Shown: positions 26,773 through 38,367 of the stretch, piece after piece
How positions within the stretch are numbered: the first letter of the stretch is position 1
Layout of the letters: the number at the start of each line of letters is the position of its first letter
Assembly: GCA_021613535.1 (NCBI GenBank)
Contig: CP075492.1
Span: forward strand, 9,920,001 to 9,984,000
Direction: 5' to 3'
Source of the DNA: Adineta vaga
Lineage: Eukaryota > Rotifera
DNA length: 64,000 nucleotides
The notes under the pieces: model-generated
The model's input: the letters and a program-made list of their open reading frames with translations, nothing else
What the model was told of the DNA's origin: nothing
Databases searched by the model: none
Program-made: the position numbers and the translations under genes

Positions 26773-28546
26773 ATGGCTTCATTAGCAACAACAAATGAAA
26801 ATGATTATACGATTGCAATTGATCAAATCAAAGCATGAGATTTGAAAAGTTTTTGTTGGTGATAATATGTTTATTATTGTTGTTCTAGGGTCGACAAATA
26901 ATTGCTAGACGACATTATCAATTAGGCGAATTGATATTCGAAGAACAACCACTTGTTTTAGCACAATTCGAATGGAATAAACTCTATAAATATTCAGTAT
27001 TTAATTGATGAAAAGAACGATGATCAAACGTTTAAATAAGATATTTTCTTCTAGGCATGTGAATATTGTTTATATCCATTGGAATCTTGTGAACAAAATG
27101 TTCGCCGTCTTTGTCAAGATTCATCGATTGTTATACCACATCATGAATGTGATCCAAATCAATCAATCAATCAACGAATTTTTCGATGTCCGAAATGCAA
27201 TGTTAGATTTAAAAGATTGAAGAATTGATGTTTCAAATATATTATTTGTAGGAAATGTATTGTTCAACAGGATGTTATCAACAAGCAATGAATAATTATC
27301 ATTCCATACTCTGTCAATCGGATGAAAATGATAGTAAAGTTCATTTAATTCGACATATTATTGATTTATGGAGGTAGAACGAAAGAATTGTTTTTTTCTC
27401 TCTTAATAATTACGATACATTAGATCGGCACATCCTCCACCGGAAACAACATCGATTTCACTTGTTCTAAAACTAATGGCTATGCTTAAACAGGTAATAT
27501 ACTAACTAAAATAATGATTTCAATTAAGAAATGTTTGTTTTTCTTTCTAGAGTAATAATCGTTTATTACTTCTTCAAGAACTTCAAAAATTTTCTCAAGG
27601 TGTTCAGAGTGAAAATCAAAGATTCTATCATAAATTATTACGAAAGGAATTTCAAGTATACTTATGTTATATCTTTCGTTTTCTTTTCAAAAGAAATATT
27701 TCTTTTCTTCTAGTCTCAAGTTGAACAATTGAGACAAGCGTTAGATAATTTCAATGAACAGTATATGCAAATATCAGAATTTAAATGGTTTCTTACTCCA
27801 GATGGTTTTCGACAATTATTAGCTTTACTTGGACGAAATCAACAGGGTATTGGAACAAGTCCACTTGCTGTTTGGATGAAAAATTCTGAAAAATTATCTT
27901 CACCATCACAAGCAGCTGCTAGTAGTGATATGTCACAGTTAATCGATGCGATTTATACAAAAATTGATGATGGTAAAATAACGAAAGGAAACTTTGTTTT
28001 TTTTAAAGTATTTTTTGATTGTTCGTATAGTTTCCGGTGAATTTATCGATTGTGAAGGAAGTGGATTATTTAAATTACAAAGTTGTCGTAAGTGTCATCG
28101 TGAAAATTAATGATATCGACATTTAGTTCTTCTCTTTAGTCAATCATAGTTGTGATGCTAATGCAGAAATACAATATCGACATAATAATTCTACATTATC
28201 TGTTGTTGCAACTCGATCGATATCGACTAATGAAGTTTGTTGATTTTGAAAAATAAACGAGAAAGAAAATGTATAATTGTTTTTATAGGAAATTACCATT
28301 AATTATTTATCTGAATGTGATCGAAATCGATCAAGACATTCAAGACAAAAACTTCTTCAGTATGTAACGAAACTAAACAACCAATTTTGTAAGAGAATAG
28401 AATCTCAAGATGATTTGCTTCTTTGTTCTAGGGAAAACTATTTGTTTTTATGTCAGTGCAATCGATGTGTATCCGAAGCTGCAGAACCCGATGAAACCAG
28501 TGAAGAAGAAGATGATGATGATGAAAATGAAATGGATGAAAATTAA
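26773..28546 (+). CDS. SMYD5: SET and MYND domain protein SMYD5-like lysine methyltransferase
   Basis: The human orthologue methylates histone and ribosomal substrates using S-adenosylmethionine. Eleven exons are visible, beginning 26773-26832, 26889-26996, 27055-27201, 27252-27373 and 27424-27493; the last exon ends at 28546. The N-terminal SET part ([20 protein letters not shown]) is followed by MYND-like zinc ligands ([10 protein letters not shown] ... [17 protein letters not shown] ... HSILC). The SET core appears as [47 protein letters not shown] and [21 protein letters not shown] post-SET Cys cluster ([10 protein letters not shown]) and an acidic tail ([16 protein letters not shown]), as in SMYD5, end the protein. 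Intron 1 begins with GC rather than GT. The N terminus is the least certain part. Confidence 0.93.
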
Positions 28547-29175
28547 ATTGTTATATTTTGTTTTTCTTGTTATGAAAAAATAAAATTGACAACAGACATA
28601 TTTGCGTTTTTCAAAGTTATCCATTCGATTTGAGAAATATGGATGTGAATGACAGAATAAGCATTGTTTTTGCCCTTGCCCATCCCACATCCGCACCCAT
28701 CGTTATTGGTGAGAAACAGATGAAATATTTTATTCAGCTGAAAAGATGGTATAAAAAGCATGTTATTAACAATAATTACAAATACATTGGACAGGGTATT
28801 GTATTTTATTGTTGGTGTAAACTCGTTATTTGATTGATTCAAACTTTATATAGGGAGGAAGCCAATTGCCTTTGGTTAGTCAGTGTGCATATTCGAAATC
28901 TGAACTCTTGACCGTTGTATTTATCTACATAGCACGCCATCTATCTCTAGGCATTTTTCATTGGTTAACCTTGTGATTATTAGAGAAGAAAGTGAGCAAC
29001 CATCATTCGTTCGTTTCAGACAGAAAAAACCAAAATGCATATAGGCAAGCAAATTTTGCATGACCAATTGAACAAAATATAACTGAACTATAACTGTTCG
29101 TTTTTTCTTCTAGATTTTGTTTTTCATATAATGTAGAATTATAAAATAAATTATTTAGAAAAATAACGTCCAATA
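28547..29175. other. Intergenic region SMYD5-SMARCA4
   Basis: About 630 bp. An AATAAA signal lies near 28578 for SMYD5. Short open frames on both strands (28630-28833 plus, 28570-28842 minus) overlap each other and have no recognisable domains. An acceptor-like ATTTAG lies 17 bp before the SMARCA4 ATG. Confidence 0.5.
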
Positions 29176-32100
29176 ATGATGAATCAAACGACATTATCTT
29201 CACAACAACCACAAACAGTTTACATGTCAAATTCTGGTGTGACAGATTCGAATCTTTCAAATTCTTCATCATCACCTATGACAATGAATTCTACTCAATT
29301 AAATTTATTTAATCATCAAATTCATGCTTATAAATATCTTGTTCGAAATCAAACTGTACCCGAACAACATCTTACAGTCATTAAACGAGGTCAACAACAA
29401 ACACAATTCTATCCACCAAATGCTGTTATTTCTAAACAATCACCTATTCCAACAGCTGATTCTCGATTCAATTCACCGACTATTAATACAATTAAACCAT
29501 CTATCAATGGTACGACGCCACGTTTTCCACCAATACAAACATATTATTCACCAGTGCAAGTTAATGGTACACATAATTATCAAATCGGAACTGTTCAAGC
29601 TTCTACAAATATAATTAATCAAACGCCATCGATAACTGAGAATGTTCTAACAAATGTATCAAGTGTACCACTTAACAATAATTCTACGCTAAATTCTACA
29701 ACAACAACAGCAGCAGCATCTCGTTCAACTAATCTTCGTTTAACACCAGTTCAAAAGCCATCTGGTGTAGATATGCAAGAAATTATTGTTGAACGTGATC
29801 TTCGTATTCAACATGATATCGTTGTTCGAATAAGTGAATTAGAAAATTATTTGCCAACTTTAATTCAAACTGATCTACGAATGAGAGCCATGATTGAACT
29901 CAAAGCACTTAAACTATTAAATTTTCAAAGACAGGTTCGTATTACTTTTGAAATAATAAATTCTATGATTTCTAATTTAATTTAATTTAATTTTCTTAGC
30001 TTCGAACTGAAGTCGTCACATGCATGCGTACAGATTCCAGTCTTGAGACAGGTAACAATCCCCGGTTATACAAACGTTCGAAACCATTCGGTATGCGTGA
30101 AGCACGTGCAACAGAAAAATTAGAAAAACAACAACGAGCTGAAATTGATCGTAAACGTCGACAAAAACATCAAGAATATCTTAATGCTATATTAACTGTT
30201 GCTCGTGAATTTAAAGAATTTCATAAATCTGTTCAATTAAAAAACAATAAATTAGCTCGATCAATACTTTCTTGGCATCAAAATACGGAACGTGAACAAA
30301 AGAAAGAACAAGAAAAACGTGAACGTGAACGTATGCGTCGTTTAATGAATGAAGATGAAGATGGTTATCGAAAACTTATTGATGAAAAGAAAGATAAACG
30401 TTTAGCTTATTTATTATCACAAACAGATGCCTATATAATAAGTTTAGTGAATCTTGTTAAAGAACATCAAGATGATTTGAAGAAGAAAAAAATGGAAAAG
30501 AAACAAACTTTCATTGAAGATGATCCTCAAACAAATGATGATTCAAATTATTTACGTGTTAAAGTTAAAAATTCAACAACTGGTGAAATTAAAGAAGGAC
30601 AAGATGCACCATTATCAACAGAATTAGATGTTTGGTTAGAAAAAATCCGGGTTGGCAGCCATTACCAAGAGATGCAAGTGATGATGAAGATGATGATACA
30701 TCACGTTTACCAGAAACAACAACTACTATTGCAGCACCAACACCTGAAGAACACGAAAAAGGTGTTGTTGAAGATGAAGGTGTTGTTAAAGAAGTTATAA
30801 CAAAAGCCAAACAAACAACAGATGATGATGAATATCATACATCATCATTGGATTCATATTATGCTGTTGCACATCGAGTTCGAGAACGTGTAGTAAAACA
30901 ATCAACATTACTTATTGGTGGATCATTGAAGCCATATCAAATCCAAGGTTTAGAATGGCTTGTTTCATTATATAATAATAATCTTAATGGTATTCTTGCT
31001 GATGAAATGGGTCTTGGAAAGGTACGCGCTTTTTTATTTAAATAAACATATTGATTGATTGATTGATTTTATTTAGACAATTCAAACAATTGGTCTTATA
31101 ACATACTTAATGGAAGTAAAAAAAGTCAATGGACCCTATTTGATTATTGTACCATTATCGTAAGTTGTTATAAAAAAAAATCATTTTAGTTGATTTCTTA
31201 TGTATCTGTCTTTAGTACATTGGCCAATTGGGTTAATGAATTTGGTAAATGGGCACCAGCTGTTTGCACAATTATCTTTAAAGGTAATCCTCAGATACGT
31301 AAAACTCTCGGTCAAACTTTACGAAATGGAAAATTTAATGTTCTTCTAACAACTTATGAATATGTTATTAAAGACAAAGCACTTCTAGCGAAAATCAAAT
31401 GGCGTTATATGATCATCGAGTTCGTTGCACAAGTTTTTCTTTCCTTAATTTCTATCGTTTGTCTTCTTCTTCTTGTTTTTAGTGAAGGTCATCGGATGAA
31501 AAATCATCATTGTAAATTAACTCAAGTACTAAACACTTATTATATTGCTCCTCATCGTCTGTTATTAACTGGTACACCATTACAAAATAAATTACCAGAA
31601 TTATGGGCTTTATTAAATTTTCTTTTACCATCTATCTTTAAATCATGTACAACATTTGAACAATGGTTCAATGCACCATTTGCTACAACATGTGAAAAAG
31701 TTGAATTAAATCCTGAAGAAACATTACTTATTATTCGACGTTTACATAAAGTTTTACGCCCATTTCTTCTGCGTCGATTGAAAAAAGAAGTTGAATCACA
31801 ATTACCCGACAAGGTAAAGAAACGAAGATAGAAAACAAAAAGTGAACCAATTGTGATTAATTTAGATTGAATATGTAATCAAATGTGATATGTCGGCTTT
31901 ACAAAGAGTTATGTATACTCATATGCAAACCAGTGGTATACTTTTAACAGAAGATAAAGTAATCAAAGAAAAGATTTTCGATTTGAGAAATATTTATTTT
32001 TGTTGTTTATTCATTAAGAATGGTAAACCAAGTAATCCAAAAGCTTTAATGAATACTATCATGCAATTACGTAAAATATGTAATCATCCATTTATGTTTA

Positions 32101-34522
32101 ATGAAATTGAAGAAAAAATTAGTCAACATTTTAATTATGGTAGTGGTGTTTGCTTGGGGTATGACAATATCTTTTTGTGGTTGATTTAATATTTGTATTT
32201 CAATGAAATATACTTTCTTTTTAGAGCTGATCTTTATCGTGCATCGGGTAAATTTGAATTACTCGATCGTATATTACCAAAATTTAAAGCAACTAATCAT
32301 CGAATTTTACTTTTCTGTCAGATGACTTCATTAATGACTATTATGGAAGATTATTTTGTTTATAAAAGTATGTGAATCTATTTATTTTGTTTGTTTTTTA
32401 TTATTTCTACTTTGCTTTCATAGATTTCACTTATTTACGTCTTGATGGACAAACTAAATCGGAAGAACGTGGAGATTTATTAGCAAAATTTAGTGAAGCA
32501 AATTCGGATATATTCATTTTTCTCTTATCAACACGTGCTGGTGGATTAGGTTTGAATTTACAAACAGCAGATACAGTTATTATCTTCGATTCAGATTGGA
32601 ATCCACATCAAGTATGTTCATTTTGTTTTCTATAAAAAAACTAATATTTTATTCTATGTTTTTATCAGGATTTACAAGCTCAAGATCGTGCACATCGTAT
32701 TGGTCAAGTAAATGAAGTTCGTGTTCTTCGTTTAATGACTGTCAATAGTGTTGAAGAGAAAATCTTAGCTGCGGCTCGTTATAAATTAAATGTCGATGAA
32801 AAAGTTATTCAAGCTGGTATGTTCAACAATAAATCGACTGGTAATGAACGGCAACAATTTCTAAAACAAATTCTTCTACAAGAAACAGAAGAAGGTGGTG
32901 AAGAAGAAGATGAACTACCTGATGATGAAATTATCAATCAAATGATTGCACGAAGTGAAGAGGAGTATAATCTGTTCATTGTAAGATAAAATTGTATTTG
33001 TTGGTTCGAAGATGATTTATTTCTTCTTGTTTTTGTTTAGAAAATGGATCGAGAACGAAGACATGCAGAAGCTCGATTAACAACTAGAAAATCACGATTA
33101 TTTGAAATATCAGAATTACCAGCATGGTTAACAAAAGATCCAAAAGAATTGGAAAATGCCATACTTGATCAAGAAACATTAGATTTACTTGGACGAGGTT
33201 CAAGACATAGAAAAGAAGTTGATTATTCCGATTCATTAACAGAAAAAGAATGGTTAAAGGTAATATAAACGATCAATCGAGTCCGTATTCATTTTTATAT
33301 GATTATTCATTTTTGTAGGCTGTTGAAGATGGTACATTGAATTCTACCGAACTCGAGAAAAAAAGTCGACGAAAACGTCGTACTCTCAATGCTGATATGG
33401 ACGATGATGATGATCAACATGATGATCTCGATGTTCGACACGGTGATCATGACATTGATGGAAGTGATTCAAAATCTGGTAAACGAAGTGGAAAACGTAA
33501 ATTGAAAGATTCACAAAAGTTTTATCGAAATGAGCCCATACCATCGAAATTATATAAACAAATGCAAGCTATATTAGATTTTGTTATTAAATATCGTGAT
33601 GAGTATGTATTAGCTAGAAAAATCTTTGTTTAATTATTCTCTTAATGAAATATTCTATTTGACTTTTAGTGAAGATAATCGAATTTTAAGTAAACCATTT
33701 ATGCGTTTACCAACACCAAAAGAATTACCAGAATATTACGAATTGATAAGACATCCAGTTGATTTCAATAAAATTAAGGTTTGTTAATTGATTATTTGAA
33801 TAAGAAAAAGAGAGAGAGAGAGATTTATCTTATATTTTCTTTTAGAAAAGACTTGGTGAATATCGTTATCGAAGTTTAGATGATCTCGAAGCTGATGTGA
33901 TGCTTTTATGTAAAAATGCTCAAGAATTCAATGTAGAAAATTCGAATGTAAGATTTAAAGTCAATAGAAAGATTTTGTTTTATTGATTTTTTTCTTTTTC
34001 AGATTCACGAAGATTCAATTATTCTTCAATCAGTATTTACAAATGCACGTGAACGTCTTGAAAAAGGTGAAATATCAATTAGTTCAAATTCGGAAGATGA
34101 ATCCGATGATGATGGTAGGAACAAAAATATTGTTTAAACTTAACGAAAACAATAATGACATACGAAATTTGATTTCTAGAACCACTGAAAAAACGAGTCA
34201 AGAAAGAAGATGGTCCAAAAAAGGTAAGAATAAACGATTTCTTAATTAAAGAATCGATTTTATTTTTTTGTTGTTTTAGAAATCTCATACTCAATCACGT
34301 ACACCAGGAAGTGTCAGTAGTAATTCAAATAGTCGACGTAAAACTCGTGTAATGAGTGATGATGAAGATATGACGATGGATGAAACAAATCAGGTATGTT
34401 TTCAATGAACATCTTGTTGCATGTTTCTATTGATTTTTCTTTTATCATTCATTTAGTCCTTTTATGGTGGTCTTGAAGATGATGATGAAGGAACTCGTGG
34501 TTCTGGTTCACGTCTCAAATGA
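29176..34522 (+). CDS. SMARCA4: SWI/SNF chromatin-remodelling ATPase, SMARCA4/Brahma homologue
   Basis: The catalytic subunit of BAF/SWI-SNF remodelers, moving nucleosomes with ATP. Eighteen exons, about 1,441 aa. Domains in order: QLQ (residues about 40-75, [20 protein letters not shown]), HSA (about 280-360), BRK (about 445-485), the SNF2 ATPase with Walker [13 protein letters not shown] (about 590) and DEGH box ([15 protein letters not shown]), helicase C domain ([40 protein letters not shown]), SnAC-type linker ([20 protein letters not shown]), and a bromodomain (about 1260-1350, [18 protein letters not shown]). The family's N-terminal Pro-rich region is short. A one-base loss in an A run at 30640-30645 breaks the frame inside the BRK domain; both flanks match the family exactly. 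Everything else reads cleanly. Confidence 0.98.
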
Positions 34523-35254
34523 AGAAATCCTTGTTTTTTTTTCTCTTTTTCTCTTCGAAATTTCTGTCACTGTATGCGTATTTTAGCTATACTGTCAAAT
34601 GTATATGTGTGTGAGTGTGTGTATTATATTCTAAAGAGAAGAGCGTGAAAAAGTGAAGAAGAAGAAGAAGAAGAAGAAGAGACGTTGTCGTGAGCATCGA
34701 TCCGAGCACGAACAGTTTTTCTGTGCAATATTTGCATGAACTGGAAACTTCCTCTTTCTTTCTTTCTTTTTCTCTCTCACGCATTTATTATTTTCGTTTG
34801 TACATTTCATTCATTCTTTCTTTCTTTCATTCATTCATTCTCATCAATGATGCGCTCGTATGTCGTTGTTCCTTTTGTTCTTATATTATTCTTCTTCATT
34901 TCTTTGACTCAAAGAATAAGAAAACAAATCTTCTATTCATTCAAACAAAACAAAACAAAACAGACAAATAAATATCTAACGACCATGTGTCTAACACACT
35001 CCTCATCTAATGGAAGGTTAACATGTATCAAGATTTATCTTATTGAGGATTGAAGAGTAGAATAAGAAGAGGATTATTGATTAGAATAGTCTCGTCTGAG
35101 ATTTATATGTATATCTGTTATTAATTGGATGAAACGTGCTTAACTTTTGTCGTTTGAATTGTCTGGTGAGACAAATAAATTCTCACCTCATCATGAAAAT
35201 TTTCATTTCAACTGCAGAAAAATGTTTGATCATCCTTCTGTTCTACATAGTAAG
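34523..35254. other. Intergenic region with simple repeats
   Basis: About 730 bp between SMARCA4 and the chitin-binding gene. It contains TG-rich, GAA, TTCT and ATTC repeats. Overlapping open frames on both strands (34587-34784, 34690-35053) are repeat-derived. The frame at 35147 leads into the signal-peptide exon, so the true start of the next gene could be as far upstream as 35147. Confidence 0.5.
34655..34681. repeat. GAA trinucleotide microsatellite
   Basis: About nine AGA/GAA units just downstream of SMARCA4. Confidence 0.85.
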
Positions 35255-37847
35255 ATGTTTTTAGTAACTCTCTATTTTCATGAACAGTTTTGGTTTGTAT
35301 TAGTATTGGTTTTCGTTACCTTCCATGGAACGTTTAGTTCATTTGTGAATCAAACAACAACGACAACAACAACTTCCTTTTCCATGGAAAATTCAACAAC
35401 TGTTTTGAAAAAATTAGCTAAATGTATTCCTATATATAAACTTCTAAGATTGCATACTATACTTCATTTTTCGTTTCAATAGATACACTTCAAGAGAAAT
35501 TAAATGGTAGAAAATATATGTCTGAAATTGGTTCTCGTTGTTCAGGTAGATTATATTTAATTGTTTATAAATAGTAATGGCTTGATGATATTTGAAACGT
35601 TTTAGAGGATGGATTTTTTCCTGATAAAGATGATTGTCGAAAATTTCATGTTTGTTTCAGTGGTACACAATCTGTTCGTCGATGTAAAGAAGGAATGTTA
35701 TGGGATGCAATGAAGATTGGTTGTAGTATGCAAAATATGACAATATGTGCAGATGGTCGAAAAAAATGGAATCTAGATGAAGGTATAAGTCTTTAGAAAT
35801 AAATTGTGACCATCAATAAACAAAATTTAGATACGACAGGTGGTGTGTCGAAATCCATTAGAGCAAATTATACATGCCGTCCAGGTGCAAATGGTTTATT
35901 TGCTGATCCAAGTTCATGTTCAATTTATCATTGGTGTGTTCTTGGTATACTACATTCGACACATTTTTGTAATCCAGGTTTACATTTTTCTGCAAGTGCT
36001 AGTGGATGTGTTTTACCAAAAGATGCTGAATGTAAGTGAAATAGTAGAGAATAAACTGACAACTAATATCAATTTGATTAGTTCTGACTTTAAATTACTT
36101 TTCTTTTTTGAAGTGTACATACTATGATCTAGCTCGAGAATATATTATTCTTATTCGCTTATAGCTCTTAATCTTATCTATAAATAGAACGAGCACGCAA
36201 GACAAAGAAAGCAAAAGTCTCAACCATTGTGCATGTCGTCAACACTGTACGTTAAGTGTTGATATTTGCTGTTTTCACCTTGAATGCGCCATATGCATAT
36301 ATCTTCAGTAGAAATTGTCAAAAAGTACTACAATAGGAAGAATGGAAAAAAAGAACATATATTTCATGATACTGTTGATTGATATGAAATATGTGTATAA
36401 ATGACCATTTTCATGTTTCTATATCTTAATTTCAACTAACCTTTTACAATGACTTTTTAGGTGAAGGACAAATTGCTCCACCATATTCATCCATTGAATG
36501 TGCATTAGGTAGTTCAGGCTATTTTCCTGATCCATATGATTGTTCGGTATTTCATTATTGTGATGGTAAAGAAAAGATCATTCAGAAATTGATGAATATA
36601 ACTATTTTCATTTGAATTTAGGAGCAAAAGTTCGAAGTGAAGCATTACTCTGTTCAGAAGGTCGTGTCTGGAGTTCAAGTAAGGTTTTATCTATCAACTA
36701 ACAAAATAAACTAATTCATCGTTGACCTTTTCATAGAATTAGAAAATTGTGCTTTACCTCTTGAAGTTCCAGAATGTATGTAATTATCCAGTTCTTCTAA
36801 TCAGTTGAATAGATCAAATTTGATTTTCTCTAGGTCAAAATTCTTGTCCACCGAGTTATTCAAGTCAAATGCGTTTTTCTGATCCAGTTGTATGTTCGCA
36901 ATATATTCAATGTGTTGATGGAAGTTTACAACCAAGAACATGTTTGAATAATTTATTTTTTGATCGTATTACTAAAACTTGTAAACCATACGATCAAGCT
37001 GAATGTCATGGTGATAAACCTGGATCTTCATTTATTGGCACTACCAATGCTCCATGTAAGTCAATCGTTGTTGACTGTTTCTTATTTCTTTTTGAATTTA
37101 ATGAATTAGATCTTTCATCGGATATATCGAATGGTAATTCAATCTTATCCGATGGAGTCAATAAAAAACGAGTTGTTCCATTTGCTTGTATTGGTAAATT
37201 GATTGAAATATAAGTTTTTGTTGTTTTACTTCAAGTTAAATTTGATTTAGTTGATGGTTATTTTGGTGATCCACAAGATTGTCGAATCTATCATGTTTGT
37301 GATGATGGACGTGATTATCGTTCAATTTGTGCTTCAGGTCTTTATTGGGAATCCTTATTACGTTTGTGTATGCCATCTCATCTTGTTAATTGTCAAAAAT
37401 CGAAATCAATCGATTCATCGTCAGGTAATTTGAGCTCGAATGTTTCTCTTTATTTTACACGAACAAAAAACGTTTTTCTCTTCTAGGATCATCAAAGAGA
37501 AACTGGTTTCAGTTATTTACTCGTTCGGTTATAAAATCGACGACGACAATGACAACAGCTACAACAACAACATTGACAGCAACATCAATATTACCCTCGA
37601 TTTTTACCTGTGCTGGGCGTATCAGTGGTTATTATCCTGATCCAGTCCATTGTCATAAATTTCATTATTGCGGCACAGGTATGTATAGATAAATTTCTAT
37701 TTTGATTATTATCATTCTTTTCTCTTCATAGGTTGGCATAGCGTGATGGAATGTGATAAAGGTTTGGCATATTCAGCTCGAGAACACGAATGTATACCTA
37801 TTGAAATGGCTAATTGTAATAATGTTAAAACAACAACGAATTTATAA
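35255..37847 (+). CDS. Secreted protein with six chitin-binding (peritrophin-A) domains
   Basis: Twelve exons give 532 aa: 35255-35423, 35483-35545, 35606-35782, 35831-36031, 36461-36565, 36622-36678, 36737-36775, 36834-37055, 37110-37193, 37251-37424, 37487-37678 and 37732-37847. The start is chosen to give a signal peptide (hydrophobic FWFVLVLVFVTFHGTF). Six type-2 chitin-binding modules follow, each with the pattern C-x-GYF-D-P-x-DC-x-x-(Y/F)H-x-C, for example GFFPDKDDCRKFHVC, GLFADPSSCSIYHWC, GYFPDPYDCSVFHYC, GYFGDPQDCRIYHVC and GYYPDPVHCHKFHYC. Thr-rich, mucin-like linkers lie near the start and before the last module. It is probably part of a cuticle, egg-shell, trophi or gut chitin matrix. 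Every intron is phase 1. Confidence 0.92.
36032..36460 (+). other. Intron of 429 bp in chitin-binding gene
   Basis: The longest intron of this gene, running from gtaagt to tttttag; no coding content recognised. Confidence 0.7.
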
Positions 37848-38367
37848 AAGCAAATAATCTCTTCTTTTCTTTTCTGTCATTTTCTGCTGAAAAGCCTAGT
37901 ACGACAATTTATTTAATCGAATAAAACGAAATTGAAGATTTTATTATATTAACCATATGCGTATTTTTCCCTTGATTACGATGCGATTTTTCGTTACGAT
38001 AACAAAATGTATTGAGTTATTTTCATCCAGTAGTGTATCCTATGTCTCTCAATTGCTCGAGAGCGAGAGAAAGAAAGAAAAAATGCTTTTCAGAAGCGCC
38101 AATGTAAACGTGTAGAAAAAGGAGGAAAGAAAAAGGGTAGAAATATTCAACGTATATAAAGTTAGAAGAGACAAAAATACACGCAAAACATTGTTCTTTG
38201 CGCACTCTTTTCGAACTACGACATGGTAGAGACAATTTCTCAATGTTCTCTTATTCTTTTTCTTTAAAGATAAAAAAGAAGTTTTATTGATTTTTTACTC
38301 GAGCAATTTATTTACTATAAATTGGAATTTGTACTAAGAATATACATGCTGTAATTTTACGAATACA
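37848..38367. other. Intergenic region, chitin-binding gene to hexokinase
   Basis: About 520 bp. An AATAAA-like signal lies near 37920. The minus-strand frames at 38023-38243 have no recognisable domain. It presumably holds the hexokinase promoter. Confidence 0.5.

Noticed and set aside
28570-28842. Overlapping small ORFs on both strands after SMYD5
   Set aside because: No conserved motif; they overlap each other and the likely 3' UTR.
31552-31812. Minus-strand ORF opposite the SMARCA4 ATPase
   Set aside because: Antisense shadow of a strongly conserved coding exon.
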